From NCBI RefSeq assembly GCF_001905345.1, contig NZ_LFBV01000001.1:1-64000 (forward strand): DNA of 64,000 nucleotides, given 5' to 3'. Positions 7,219 through 15,892 of this stretch are shown one piece after another. A program made the position numbers and the translations under genes. Numbering within the stretch: position 1 is the stretch's first letter; every line of letters begins with the position of its first letter. Source of the DNA: Streptomyces uncialis (GTDB taxonomy: Bacteria; Actinomycetota; Actinomycetes; Streptomycetales; Streptomycetaceae). The notes under the pieces were generated by a model that worked only from the letters and a program-made list of their open reading frames with translations, was not told the DNA's origin and did not search any database.

Positions 7219-8887
7219 CCCCCGCACCACCCCGGCATCACCCCCACCCGCACCCGCACTTTCCGCCCGTCCGGCGAGCACCTGTACGGGTACGGACACG
7301 GGTACGGGTACGGGTACGGACGACGCCGGTACGGATACGGCACGGTCCCCGCACGGCGGCAGCACCCCGCCCGTGGACACCCCGCCCGGTCATGGCTCCG
7401 ACGGCGACGCCAAGTCCGGACAAGGCTCCGACGGCAACGCCCCACCCGGTCACGCCCCGCCCAACCCCGCCCTGCACGGCCACACCCCGAAACGCGATCC
7501 GCCGGGCAGGCTCCGGACCTGGCTGCCGCCGCTCGCCGGGGCGGCGATCCTGGCCCTGCTGCTGTCCCGGCTCGGCACCTCCGCCGTCACCGAAGGGCTG
7601 ACCCGCGTCACCCCGGACGCGGTGTTCGCCGCCCTGGCTCTCGGCGCCTTCACCACGGTGCTCAGCGCCTGGCGCTGGCACCTGGTGGCCCGCGCGCTGG
7701 GCCTCGGCCTCCCGCTGGGCAGGGCCGTCGCCGACTACTACGGGGCCCTCTTCCTGAACTCGGTCCTCCCCGGCGGGATCGTCGGGGACGTGGACCGCGC
7801 GGTACGGCACGGCCGGGGCAGCGGGGAACTGGGGCGGGGCGTGCGGGCCGTGGTCCTGGAACGCACGGCCGGACAGCTCGTCCTCCTGGCGGTGGCCGCC
7901 GTGGTCCTGACCACGTTCCCGTCCCCGGCCGCCGACCACGCCCGGCGGGCGCTCACCGGCCCGTGGACCGCGGCCGTCCTGGCGGTCGGCTGCGGGGCGA
8001 CGGCACTCGTCGTCGCGCTACGCGCCCGTGCCGCCGCAGGGGCCGATGCCCGCCCCGCCGCTCCCGCCGCTCCCGCCGCTCCCGCCGGTACCCACGGTGC
8101 CGTCCGAGCCACCTCGGCCGCCCCCGCTACCCCCGCCACCCGCGCCCGGGCGGACCGCCGTGCCCTGTACGGACGCCGTACCGCCCCCGCCGTCCTCGGC
8201 GTCTCCGCCGCCGTGCTCGCCGGGCACCTCGTCCTGTTCTGGCTCGCCGCCCGGGTCTCCGGGGTCACCGCCCCGTTCGCCGTGCTGCTGCCGCTGATGG
8301 TCCTCGCGCTGCTCGCGATGTCCGTGCCGCTGAACATCGGCGGCTGGGGTCCCCGGGAGGGCGTCACCGCCTGGGCGTTCGGCGCCGCCGGGCTCGGCGC
8401 CGCCCAGGGCCTCACGGTCTCGGTGCTGTACGGGGTGCTCGCCGTCGTCGCGGCCCTGCCCGGTGCCCTGGTCCTACCGGCACGCTGGTGCGCACGGCCG
8501 GGCCGCTCCCCGCGCCGCCCGCTACGCGTCCGTGAGGTCCAGCTCGAAGAGGGTGTCCTCCCCGAGGCGGGCGCGCCGCAGCGGGGGACGCCGTGCCTCG
8601 CGCATCACGTCCGGCCCGTCGAACCGCAGCCCGGGCACCCCGTCCCCGAGCAGCACCGGCGCGACCGTGACGTACAGCCGCCGCAGGGCGCCGCCGTGCA
8701 GGAAGCGGGAGACGGTGACCCCGCCTCCCTCGACGAGAACCCGGCCGAGCCCCCGGTGCGCCAGCGTGGCGACCAGCCGGCGGGGCGTGAACGCGTCGTC
8801 GTCCGGCAGCCGCAGCACGGTCACCCCGTCGGCGACGGGCCGCCCGGGGCCGCTGCCGGGGCCCACCAGCCACAGGGTGGGCGCTGA
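7202..8887 (+). CDS. Lysylphosphatidylglycerol-synthase-like membrane protein (flippase-type, UPF0104); 3' end doubtful
   Basis: An open frame of 561 codons. Residues 1-100 are low complexity (Pro, Thr, Gly, with GGTACG repeats). Residues about 105-430 form a polytopic membrane domain of the LPG synthase transmembrane family, with LNSVLPGGIVGDVDRAVRHG and PLNIGGWGPREGV as recognisable conserved segments. Such proteins move or modify lipid-linked molecules. The last 120 codons (after about 8,525) run antisense through the reductase gene that ends at 8522, which is not natural for this family. A TGA at 8533-8535 lies in the +1-shifted frame, so a single base difference near 8,480-8,530 would give a normal end of about 445 residues. 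The membrane protein is secure; its C-terminus is not. Confidence 0.7.
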   Translation: MPPPPDPRTTPASPPPAPALSARPASTCTGTDTGTGTGTDDAGTDTARSPHGGSTPPVDTPPGHGSDGDAKSGQGSDGNAPPGHAPPNPALHGHTPKRDPPGRLRTWLPPLAGAAILALLLSRLGTSAVTEGLTRVTPDAVFAALALGAFTTVLSAWRWHLVARALGLGLPLGRAVADYYGALFLNSVLPGGIVGDVDRAVRHGRGSGELGRGVRAVVLERTAGQLVLLAVAAVVLTTFPSPAADHARRALTGPWTAAVLAVGCGATALVVALRARAAAGADARPAAPAAPAAPAGTHGAVRATSAAPATPATRARADRRALYGRRTAPAVLGVSAAVLAGHLVLFWLAARVSGVTAPFAVLLPLMVLALLAMSVPLNIGGWGPREGVTAWAFGAAGLGAAQGLTVSVLYGVLAVVAALPGALVLPARWCARPGRSPRRPLRVREVQLEEGVLPEAGAPQRGTPCLAHHVRPVEPQPGHPVPEQHRRDRDVQPPQGAAVQEAGDGDPASLDENPAEPPVRQRGDQPAGRERVVVRQPQHGHPVGDGPPGAAAGAHQPQGGR

Positions 8888-9481
8888 TCCGTCGGTGAAC
8901 ACCCGGCGGTCTGCCGGGACGCGCCCCCGGGGGTCCAGGACCACCCGGACGGGATGGGCGCCCGCGCAGGCCCGGACGGTGAGCTGCGGATCGTCCGCGA
9001 CGGCCGTACCCGCGCCGACCAGGACCGCGTCGGCGAGCGCCCGCAGCCGGTGCAGATGACGGCGGTCCTCCTCACCGGTGACGTAGTCGGCGTCCCCGGT
9101 GCGGGTCGCGATGAATCCGTCGAGGCTCTGCCCCAGCTGGGCGAACGTGACACGGGGCCCCGCGAGGCACAGCGGGAGGTAGCGGTCGGCGAGGTCGGCC
9201 GCCTCGGTGCTCGCGGGCCCGGCCCAGCGCCAGCCGCCGTCCGGTCCGGCGACGAGCCCGGCGGCACGGGCGTCCGCCGGGGCGCGCACGTCGAGCAGCC
9301 GCCGCCATGCCTCGTCCCCGGACAACTCCGCTGCGGGTGGAAGGGATTCCGGGGTATGTGACCGTGTGTCGGGTGCCTCGGCGGAGGGGGAATGCGCACG
9401 GCCGTCGGCGAGGGGCCCTGCGTCGTTTCCGGGAGTGTCCGCGGGGTCGTTCCCCGGGGTGGGGGAGAGAGGGTGGTTCAT
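8522..9481 (-). CDS. RibD C-terminal-type (pyrimidine/dihydrofolate reductase fold) reductase
   Basis: A 319-residue protein. After a polar 100-residue N-terminal extension comes a RibD_C domain: AQLGQSLDGFIAT (substrate strand), VGAGTAVADDPQLTVR (NADPH-binding region), and LVEGGGVTVSRFL (the GG turn of the family). In riboflavin synthesis this domain reduces the ribosyl chain of a 5-amino-6-ribosylamino-pyrimidine phosphate. The deaminase half of RibD is missing, so only the reduction step can be done. Its ATG overlaps the stop of the upstream creatininase-like gene (ATGA), a clear two-gene operon. Related stand-alone reductases occur in toxoflavin-type pathways. A role on a GTP-derived pyrimidine is the natural inference beside GTP cyclohydrolase II. 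Confidence 0.85.
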   Translation of the reverse strand: MNHPLSPTPGNDPADTPGNDAGPLADGRAHSPSAEAPDTRSHTPESLPPAAELSGDEAWRRLLDVRAPADARAAGLVAGPDGGWRWAGPASTEAADLADRYLPLCLAGPRVTFAQLGQSLDGFIATRTGDADYVTGEEDRRHLHRLRALADAVLVGAGTAVADDPQLTVRACAGAHPVRVVLDPRGRVPADRRVFTDGSAPTLWLVGPGSGPGRPVADGVTVLRLPDDDAFTPRRLVATLAHRGLGRVLVEGGGVTVSRFLHGGALRRLYVTVAPVLLGDGVPGLRFDGPDVMREARRPPLRRARLGEDTLFELDLTDA

Positions 9482-10242
9482 GAGTCGTCCCCGTCCTGGG
9501 CGCCGGGTCCGCGGAGCAGTGCGTGGTACGCGCCGAAGGATTCCGTGAGTGAGTCCAGCAGGGCCGCGCCCTTCTCCGCGGTTGCCCGGGAGGGTCTGCC
9601 CAGCACACCGGTCGTGGTGTATTCCCGCATTCCGAGGGTCAGCAGATGTCTGCGGTCCCCGGCGGACCGGTCGGTGGATTCATGGCCGGGGCGCAGGAGT
9701 TCGGGGTGGGTGTGCAGCAGGATCGAGGTCTCGATCTCCCCGGCGTGCATGTCGTCGTGCGCGGAGGTCGATATCCCGGCGGTCTCCCGCGCCGCCTTCC
9801 AGTCGGCGGATTCCGGGAAAAGCGCCATGCGGATTCCCCATCCGGCGGATTCCTGGACGACATTGCGCAGGACGTAGTTCCCGCCGTGTCCGTTGACCAG
9901 TACCAGGGAACGTATTCCGGACCTCCGCAGGGAATCCGCGATGTCCCGGACCATGTGGTACAGGGTAGCGGCGGAAATGCTCACCGTACCGGCCCAGTCG
10001 GCGTGTTCATGGGAACACGAGACGGTGATCGGGGGAAGTGACAGCACACGATGCGCCGCCGCTATCCGGCGGGACAGCGCACAGGCGACGACGGTGTCCG
10101 TCACCAGGGGAAGACAGGGTCCGTGCTGCTCGAAACTGCCGATGGGGAGAACGGCGACATCCGCGTCCCGTGCGGACACCTCGGTGGTCGTCTCCGTCGG
10201 CAGGAGCAGGGCGGCGGTGCGGTCGGGCGCCGGTTCTTTCAT
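9478..10242 (-). CDS. Creatininase-family amidohydrolase
   Basis: A 254-residue metal-dependent amidohydrolase. Conserved family parts are GSFEQHGPCLPLVTDT (metal ligands E38, H40, D49), VNGHGGN and HDDMHAGEIETS. C43 stands where many members have His (EQHGxHLPL). Members include creatininase, the mycofactocin peptidase MftE and the archaeal formylaminopyrimidine deformylase ArfB, which works one step after GTP ring opening. Given the adjacent GTP cyclohydrolase II and RibD-type reductase, an ArfB-like or pyrimidine amidohydrolase role is the best inference. The start is ATG at 10242, with AGGAG 8 bases upstream, rather than the longer frame at 10281. It is divergent from the cyclohydrolase gene across 239 bp, which shows no recognisable FMN riboswitch. 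Confidence 0.85.
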   Translation of the reverse strand: MKEPAPDRTAALLLPTETTTEVSARDADVAVLPIGSFEQHGPCLPLVTDTVVACALSRRIAAAHRVLSLPPITVSCSHEHADWAGTVSISAATLYHMVRDIADSLRRSGIRSLVLVNGHGGNYVLRNVVQESAGWGIRMALFPESADWKAARETAGISTSAHDDMHAGEIETSILLHTHPELLRPGHESTDRSAGDRRHLLTLGMREYTTTGVLGRPSRATAEKGAALLDSLTESFGAYHALLRGPGAQDGDDS

Positions 10243-10481
10243 CTCTCTCCTGTCCCTCGGGTCCCGTCCGTCGCACAGCACGGCCGTGTGGCGGACGGAC
10301 GGTCGCGGTGCGCGGTGACATGGCGTACGGCGTTTGCCGGCGACTCGGCGGGCGCCACGGCAGGGGCAGCGTACGCGCCGCGCCCAACTCCCGGGGCAGG
10401 AGCCGGAAATGGGTGGTTGATGATGTTTTTTACGACGTTTTCCGCCCCCAGGAGGGGGGTGCTGACGGCTATGGTCTGCCC

Positions 10482-11201
10482 ATGACAGCAGCCATCACGG
10501 AAAACGGCGGCGTCGGCGGTGCCGTCGCCGGAGAACTCACGGGGGACGTGGCGGACGCGGGGAGCGGCCGGTCCGTCGTGCCGGTCAACGGTGTCGAGCG
10601 TGTCGTGCGGGTCCGTCTGTCCACCGGTCACGGCGAGTTCCTGGCCGTCGGCTACCGGGACCACGCCCTCGGCCAGGAACAGATGCTCCTCGTCCACGGG
10701 GACATCGAAGGGGAACGTGTCCTCACCCGGCTGCATTCGGAATGCCTGACCGGTGACGCCTTCGGCTCCCGGCACTGCGAATGCGGCGGACAACTCGACG
10801 CGGCTCTCTGCGCGATCACCTCCGAGGGCTCCGGTGTCCTCGTCTATCTCCGTGGCCATGAGGGGCGCGGGATCGGTCTGCTCGCCAAACTCCAGGCGAT
10901 GCGGCTCCAGGCCGACGGAATGGACACCGTCGAGGCGAACATCGCCCTCGGACTTCCCGTCGACGCCCGTGACTACACCGTCGCGGCGGACATGCTGCAC
11001 GATCTCGGAGTGCGCTCCGTGCGTCTGCTGTCCAACAATCCCCGCAAGGGCGAAGCCCTGCTGCGGCACGGCATCAAGGTCGCCGAACGTGTTCCGCTGC
11101 TGATCCCGCCGAGCGAGGAGAACCTGGCCTATCAACGCGCCAAGCGTGAACGCCTCGACCACGATCTGCCGCATCTGGATGCGATCACCGAACATCTCTG
11201 A
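10482..11201 (+). CDS. ribA: GTP cyclohydrolase II
   Basis: A 239-residue enzyme that opens GTP, releasing formate and pyrophosphate to give 2,5-diamino-6-ribosylamino-4-pyrimidinone 5'-phosphate. The zinc ligands C88, C99 and C101 show the standard spacing (HSECLTGD...CECGGQL), and YLRGHEGRGIGL holds the catalytic region. The N-terminal 35 residues are a variable extension. The start is ATG at 10482. The purine-rich GGAGGGG is about 21 bases upstream, so initiation may use a weak site or a nearly leaderless message. There is no fused DHBP synthase, and no lumazine or riboflavin synthase is nearby, so this looks like a dedicated paralogue supplying the cluster rather than the housekeeping riboflavin enzyme. 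The biochemical assignment is strong; the dedicated role is inferred. Confidence 0.92.
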   Translation: MTAAITENGGVGGAVAGELTGDVADAGSGRSVVPVNGVERVVRVRLSTGHGEFLAVGYRDHALGQEQMLLVHGDIEGERVLTRLHSECLTGDAFGSRHCECGGQLDAALCAITSEGSGVLVYLRGHEGRGIGLLAKLQAMRLQADGMDTVEANIALGLPVDARDYTVAADMLHDLGVRSVRLLSNNPRKGEALLRHGIKVAERVPLLIPPSEENLAYQRAKRERLDHDLPHLDAITEHL

Positions 11202-11618
11202 CGGATCACCCGCGCACCGTCCGGGACACCCCGTTCCTGGCCCCGACGCGTCGTCCGGCCACCGCGTCCGCGCTCGCGTTCCGTGTTCACCCTTATGCCC
11301 CGCGTGTGTTCCCGTGCCGTCCGACGCGCGCCCGCGAGGAAATCCGGGCGAATTCCCGGTGCACTCCGCACGACTTCCCGGCAGACGATTCCTCACCCGC
11401 TTTCCGTATTCCCCCCCGCCGCGCCCCGCGCCGCCTTCCGGAACACGGAAATCACGCGTGGTGAACGACACCCCTGTACGGACGCCTTGCACAGAGAGGG
11501 ATCATTCGCCCCGGACTAGTATGGGCCTGGTTGTTTGGTGCTGGACCGGAACAACCCCAGGCAGAGCTGAGGGCCCGCCAGCGCCCGGGACATCCCGGGA
11601 ACGAGACGCGAGGACCCG
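11202..11618. other. Non-coding gap between cyclohydrolase and NRPS-like gene
   Basis: These 417 bp show no convincing gene. A TAGTAT hexamer at 11517-11522 could be a -10 box for the NRPS-like gene, but no -35 box at normal spacing was found. Just after it, GTTGTT (11530-11535) and AACAAC (11550-11555) form an inverted repeat that could make a 5'-leader hairpin. Both are weak. Confidence 0.4.
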
Positions 11619-14600
11619 ATGGCCACGACGACACCCGCCACCGCACCGGAGGGCGACGATCTCGCCCCGCCCCCGCCCGGCACCGCCCCCGGTCCCCCCG
11701 CCCCCGCGGTCCTCACCGCGGGTCCCGCCGCCCCGCCCCGCACCCTGGTCGACATCCTCGACGCCTCCGTACGCCGCTACCCCGGCGAGCCCGCCCTCGA
11801 CGACGGCACCACCCGGCTGACCTACCGGGCGCTCGCCACCGAGGTCGACACGCTCCGGCGCCGCCTCGCGCACTCCGGCGTACGCCCCGGCGCCCGGGTC
11901 GGGGTCCGCGTCCCCTCCGGCACCAACGACCTGTACGTCGCGATCCTCGCGGTCCTCGCCGCCGGAGCCGCCTACGTCCCCGTGGACGCGGAGGACCCCG
12001 ACGAGCGGGCCGAGCTGGTCTTCGGGGAGGCGGGCGTCCACGCGGTGATCGGCGCCGGACACCGGATCGACCCCCCGCCCGCCGCGCGCACGGCCAAGTC
12101 CTCCAAGCCCTCCCCGACGCGCACGGCCACCGCTCCGGCCGCCACGGCTGTCACGTCCACTGCCACCACCACCGTCACCACCGCCGCCCGGACCGGCTCG
12201 GCCGCGCGAACCCCCACCGCCGCCTCCGCCACGGCCACCGGCCCCGGCAGCCCGGTCGGCACCTCCGGTGACCGGGCCGCCACCCCTCGCGGCCCGTCCG
12301 TCACCCACGGCAACCCCGCCACCTCCGAGGGTCACGCCGACGCGCCCACCCCCGGCACCCGTCCCGTACCCAACCCCGGCGGCACCCGCCCCACCCCCGC
12401 CGACGACGCCTGGATCATCTTCACCTCCGGCTCCACCGGCACCCCCAAGGGCGTCGCCGTCACCCACCGTGGTGCCGCCGCCTTCGTGGACGCCGAGGCC
12501 ACGCTGTTCCTCACCGACGACCCCATCGGCCCCGGCGACCGCGTCATGGCCGGGCTCTCCGTCGCGTTCGACGCCTCCTGCGAGGAGATGTGGCTCGCCT
12601 GGCGGCACGGCGCCTGTCTGGTGCCCGTGCCGCGCGCCCAGGTCCGCAGCGGCGCCGACCTCGGGCCCTGGCTCGTCGAGCAGGAGATCAGCGTCGTGTC
12701 GACCGTGCCGACGCTCGCCGCGCTCTGGGAGCCCGACGCCCTCGCCGACGTCCGGCTGCTGATCTTCGGCGGTGAGGCGTGCCCGCCCGAGCTGGCCCAG
12801 CGGCTGGTCACCGAGGGACGCGAGGTCTGGAACACCTACGGCCCCACCGAGGCCACCGTCGTCGCCTGCGCGTCCCTGCTCACCGGCGCCGAACCCATCA
12901 GGATCGGCCTGCCGCTGAACGGCTGGGACCTCGCCGTCGTCGACGACGCCGGACTCCCCGTCCCGATGGGCGCCACCGGGCAGCTCGTCATCGGCGGCGC
13001 CGGACTCGCCCGCTACCTCGACCCCGTCAAGGACGCCGAGAAGTACGCGCCGCTCGACGCCCTCGGCTGGCCGCGCGCCTACCGCAGCGGCGACCTCGTC
13101 CGGGCCGAACCCGAAGGGCTGGTCTTCCTCGGCCGCGCCGACGAACAGATCAAGCTCGGCGGACGCCGGATCGAACTCGGCGAGGTCGACGCCGCCCTCC
13201 AGGCGCTGCCCGGGGTCGCCGGGGCCGCCGCCGCGGTCCGCACCGCACGCGGCGGCAACCAGCTCCTCGTCGGCTACCTCGTCACCCAGGACGGCTGGGA
13301 CCACCCGGCGGCCGTCGCCCGGCTGCGCGCCGAGCTGCCCGCCGCCCTGGTGCCGCTGCTCGCCCCCGTCGCCGAACTGCCCACCCGCACCTCCGGCAAG
13401 GTCGACCGCGACGCCCTGCCCTGGCCGCTGCCCGGACTCACCACCGGCGGCCCCGCCGAACAGCTCTACGGCACCGAGGCATGGCTCGCCGAACAATGGA
13501 GCGAGATCCTCGGCGTGCCCGTCACCGGCGCCGACGACGACTTCTTCGCCATCGGCGGCAACAGCCTCGCCGCAGCCCAGCTCACCACCCGGCTGCGCGC
13601 CCGCCACCCCGGCGCCGCCGTCCTCGACATCTACCAGCAGCCCGTGCTGCGCAAGCTCGCCCGACGGCTGGAGAAGTCCACCCAGGACGACACCACCACC
13701 CGGACCGTCACCCCCGTCCCCCGGCGCGCCCAGGCCCTCCAGACCCTGCTGCTGCTCCCGCTGTTCACCCTGGCCGGACTGCGCTGGACCGTCGGGGTGC
13801 TCGCCCTCGGCAACGTCCTGCACCTCTTCGGCGCCTACCCGTGGGCGCCCACCGCGTCCTGGTGGCTGGTCGCCGCCGGGGCCGCCGTGTTCTTCAGCCC
13901 GCCCGGCCGGCTCGCCCTCGCCGCGGGCGGCGCCCGGCTGCTGCTGCGCGGCGTCGGCCCCGGCCGCTACCCGCGCGGCGGAGCCGTCCATCTGCGGCTG
14001 TGGACCGCCGAACGGCTCGCCGAGCTCGTCGGCGCGACCGCCCTCACCGGCGCCTGGCTGGAACGTTACGCCCGGGCGCTGGGCGCCCGGATCGGCCCCG
14101 ACGTCGACCTCCACTCGCTGCCGCCCGTCACCGGACTGCTCAGACTCGGCCGGGGCTGCGCCGTCGAGTCCGAGGTCGATCTGTCCGGCCACTGGCTCGA
14201 CGGCGACCGGCTGCACATCGGCGCCGTCAGGGTCGGCGCCGGAGCCGTCGTCGGCACCCGCAGCCTCCTGTTCCCCGGTGCCCGCGTCGGCAAGCGCGCC
14301 GAGGTCGCCCCCGGCTCCGCCGTCACCGGACAGATCCCCACCGGACAGCGCTGGGCGGGCGCCCCCGCCGTCAAACTCGGCAAGGCCAAACGCGACTGGC
14401 CCGGCGAACGCCCGCCCCGCTCCGCCGGCTGGCGCGCCATGTACGGGGCCACCGGCCTCGGCCTGCTCGCCCTCCCGCTGCTCGCCGCCGTCCCCGCGCT
14501 CCTCGTCGCCGCCGTGTTCGTCGCCCCCGGCGCCGGACCGGCCGACGCGCTGCGCGGCGCCCTCGTCGCCGTCCTCCCGGCGGCCCTCGCCTTCGGGTTC

Positions 14601-15809
14601 GGCTACGCGCTGCTGCTGCTGACCGCCGTACGCCTGCTCAGCCTCGGACTGCGCACCGGCACCCACCCCGCCCACAGCCGCACCGGCTGGCAGGCCTGGA
14701 CCGTCACCCAGCTGATGGACCTGTCCCGGGAAACCCTCTTCCCGCTGTACGCCGGACTCATCACCCCCGTCTGGCTGCGGCTGCTCGGGATGCGCGTCGG
14801 CCGCGGCGCCGAGGTGTCGACCGTCCTCGCGCTGCCCAGCCTCACCACCGTCGGCGACGGCGCGTTCCTCGCCGACGACACCCTCACCGCGCCGTTCGAG
14901 CTCGGCGGCGGCTGGCTGCGGATCGGCCGCGCCGAGATCGGCCGCCGCGCCTTCCTCGGCAACTCCGGGATGACCGCGCCCGGCCGCAGCGTCCCCGACG
15001 GCGGTCTCGTCGGAGTGCTGTCCGCCACCCCGAAGAAGGCCAAGAAGGGCAGCTCCTACCTCGGACTGCCCCCCGTACGGCTGCCGCGCGCCGCCGCCGA
15101 CGCGGACCACAGCCGCACCTACGAACCGCCCGCCCGGCTGCTGTGGGCGCGCGGTCTGGTGGAACTGTGCCGTCTGGTGCCCGTCTTCTGCTCCACCGCC
15201 CTCGCCGTGCTCACCGTCCTCGCCCTCAGCGCCCTGGCCCGCACCCTCGGACCCGGGGCCGCCGCCCTGCTCTCCGGCGCGGTGCTGCTGACCGCCGGAC
15301 TCACCGCCGCGCTCGTCGCCGTCCTCGCCAAATGGCTGCTGGTGGGCCGCCACCGCACCGGCGAGCACCCGCTGTGGAGCGGCTTCGTCTGGCGCAACGA
15401 ACTCGCCGACACCTTCGTCGAGGTCCTGGCCGTACCGTGGTTCGCCGGGGCCGTGCCCGGCACCCCGCTCCTCACGCTCTGGCTGCGCGCCCTCGGCGCC
15501 CGGATCGGCCGCGGCGTGTGGTGCGAGAGCCACTGGCTGCCCGAGACCGACCTGGTGACCCTGGGCACCGGCGCCACCGTCAACCGCGGCTCCGTCCTCC
15601 AGACCCACCTCTTCCACGACAGGATCTTGCGGACGGATACTGTGGACCTCCGCGAAGGCGCCACCCTGGGCCCGAACGGGATCGTGCTGCCCGGCAGCAC
15701 GGTCGGGGCCCGCTCCACACTGGGCCCCGCGTCCCTGGTCATGGCCGGGGAATCGGTGCCCGCCGAGACCCGCTGGCTGGGCAACCCGATCGAGGCGTGG
15801 CGGTCCTGA
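11619..15809 (+). CDS. Single-module NRPS of the poly-amino-acid synthetase (Pls/PosA) type: A-T-six-helix C-terminal region
   Basis: A 1,396-residue protein. Adenylation domain, about residues 40-610: IIFTSGSTGTPKGVAVTH, WNTYGPTEATV, YRSGDLV and SGKVDR (the A10 lysine). Carrier domain: FFAIGGNSLAAAQ with S649 as phosphopantetheine site. After it come three pairs of membrane helices (about 707-755, 945-1015, 1185-1245) separating three soluble, hexapeptide-repeat-like domains. This is the layout of epsilon-poly-L-lysine synthetase and relatives, which make isopeptide homopolymers of basic amino acids without a condensation or thioesterase domain. Aligning by eye to GrsA gives pocket residues D, A, E, S, I, G, T, V, V, K; the acidic residue at position 239 suits a basic side chain. 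A low-complexity Thr/Ala/Pro insert of about 100 residues separates motifs A2 and A3. The M1 peptidase follows by 83 bp. The substrate is not proven. Confidence 0.85.
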   Translation: MATTTPATAPEGDDLAPPPPGTAPGPPAPAVLTAGPAAPPRTLVDILDASVRRYPGEPALDDGTTRLTYRALATEVDTLRRRLAHSGVRPGARVGVRVPSGTNDLYVAILAVLAAGAAYVPVDAEDPDERAELVFGEAGVHAVIGAGHRIDPPPAARTAKSSKPSPTRTATAPAATAVTSTATTTVTTAARTGSAARTPTAASATATGPGSPVGTSGDRAATPRGPSVTHGNPATSEGHADAPTPGTRPVPNPGGTRPTPADDAWIIFTSGSTGTPKGVAVTHRGAAAFVDAEATLFLTDDPIGPGDRVMAGLSVAFDASCEEMWLAWRHGACLVPVPRAQVRSGADLGPWLVEQEISVVSTVPTLAALWEPDALADVRLLIFGGEACPPELAQRLVTEGREVWNTYGPTEATVVACASLLTGAEPIRIGLPLNGWDLAVVDDAGLPVPMGATGQLVIGGAGLARYLDPVKDAEKYAPLDALGWPRAYRSGDLVRAEPEGLVFLGRADEQIKLGGRRIELGEVDAALQALPGVAGAAAAVRTARGGNQLLVGYLVTQDGWDHPAAVARLRAELPAALVPLLAPVAELPTRTSGKVDRDALPWPLPGLTTGGPAEQLYGTEAWLAEQWSEILGVPVTGADDDFFAIGGNSLAAAQLTTRLRARHPGAAVLDIYQQPVLRKLARRLEKSTQDDTTTRTVTPVPRRAQALQTLLLLPLFTLAGLRWTVGVLALGNVLHLFGAYPWAPTASWWLVAAGAAVFFSPPGRLALAAGGARLLLRGVGPGRYPRGGAVHLRLWTAERLAELVGATALTGAWLERYARALGARIGPDVDLHSLPPVTGLLRLGRGCAVESEVDLSGHWLDGDRLHIGAVRVGAGAVVGTRSLLFPGARVGKRAEVAPGSAVTGQIPTGQRWAGAPAVKLGKAKRDWPGERPPRSAGWRAMYGATGLGLLALPLLAAVPALLVAAVFVAPGAGPADALRGALVAVLPAALAFGFGYALLLLTAVRLLSLGLRTGTHPAHSRTGWQAWTVTQLMDLSRETLFPLYAGLITPVWLRLLGMRVGRGAEVSTVLALPSLTTVGDGAFLADDTLTAPFELGGGWLRIGRAEIGRRAFLGNSGMTAPGRSVPDGGLVGVLSATPKKAKKGSSYLGLPPVRLPRAAADADHSRTYEPPARLLWARGLVELCRLVPVFCSTALAVLTVLALSALARTLGPGAAALLSGAVLLTAGLTAALVAVLAKWLLVGRHRTGEHPLWSGFVWRNELADTFVEVLAVPWFAGAVPGTPLLTLWLRALGARIGRGVWCESHWLPETDLVTLGTGATVNRGSVLQTHLFHDRILRTDTVDLREGATLGPNGIVLPGSTVGARSTLGPASLVMAGESVPAETRWLGNPIEAWRS

Positions 15810-15892
15810 CCGGCGGCCCGCCACCAGCACACCGGGCGCCGTGCGAGCCAGCGGCACACCGCCCGAGCACAGCGCAGGGAGCGGACACACGA

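Noticed and set aside
10243..10481. FMN riboswitch ahead of ribA
   Set aside because: No conserved FMN aptamer sequence segments were found, and the gene seems to be a dedicated paralogue.
11517..11522. Full sigma-70 promoter before the NRPS-like gene
   Set aside because: A TAGTAT hexamer is present, but no -35 match lies at 16-18 bases; TTGCAC at 11487 is 24 bases away.
12779..15809. A second plus-strand frame, over 1,000 codons of Arg/Pro-rich sequence, overlapping the NRPS-like gene
   Set aside because: It lacks motifs and is one frame off a proven gene; only its last part (15,893-17,218) is real, as the M1 peptidase.
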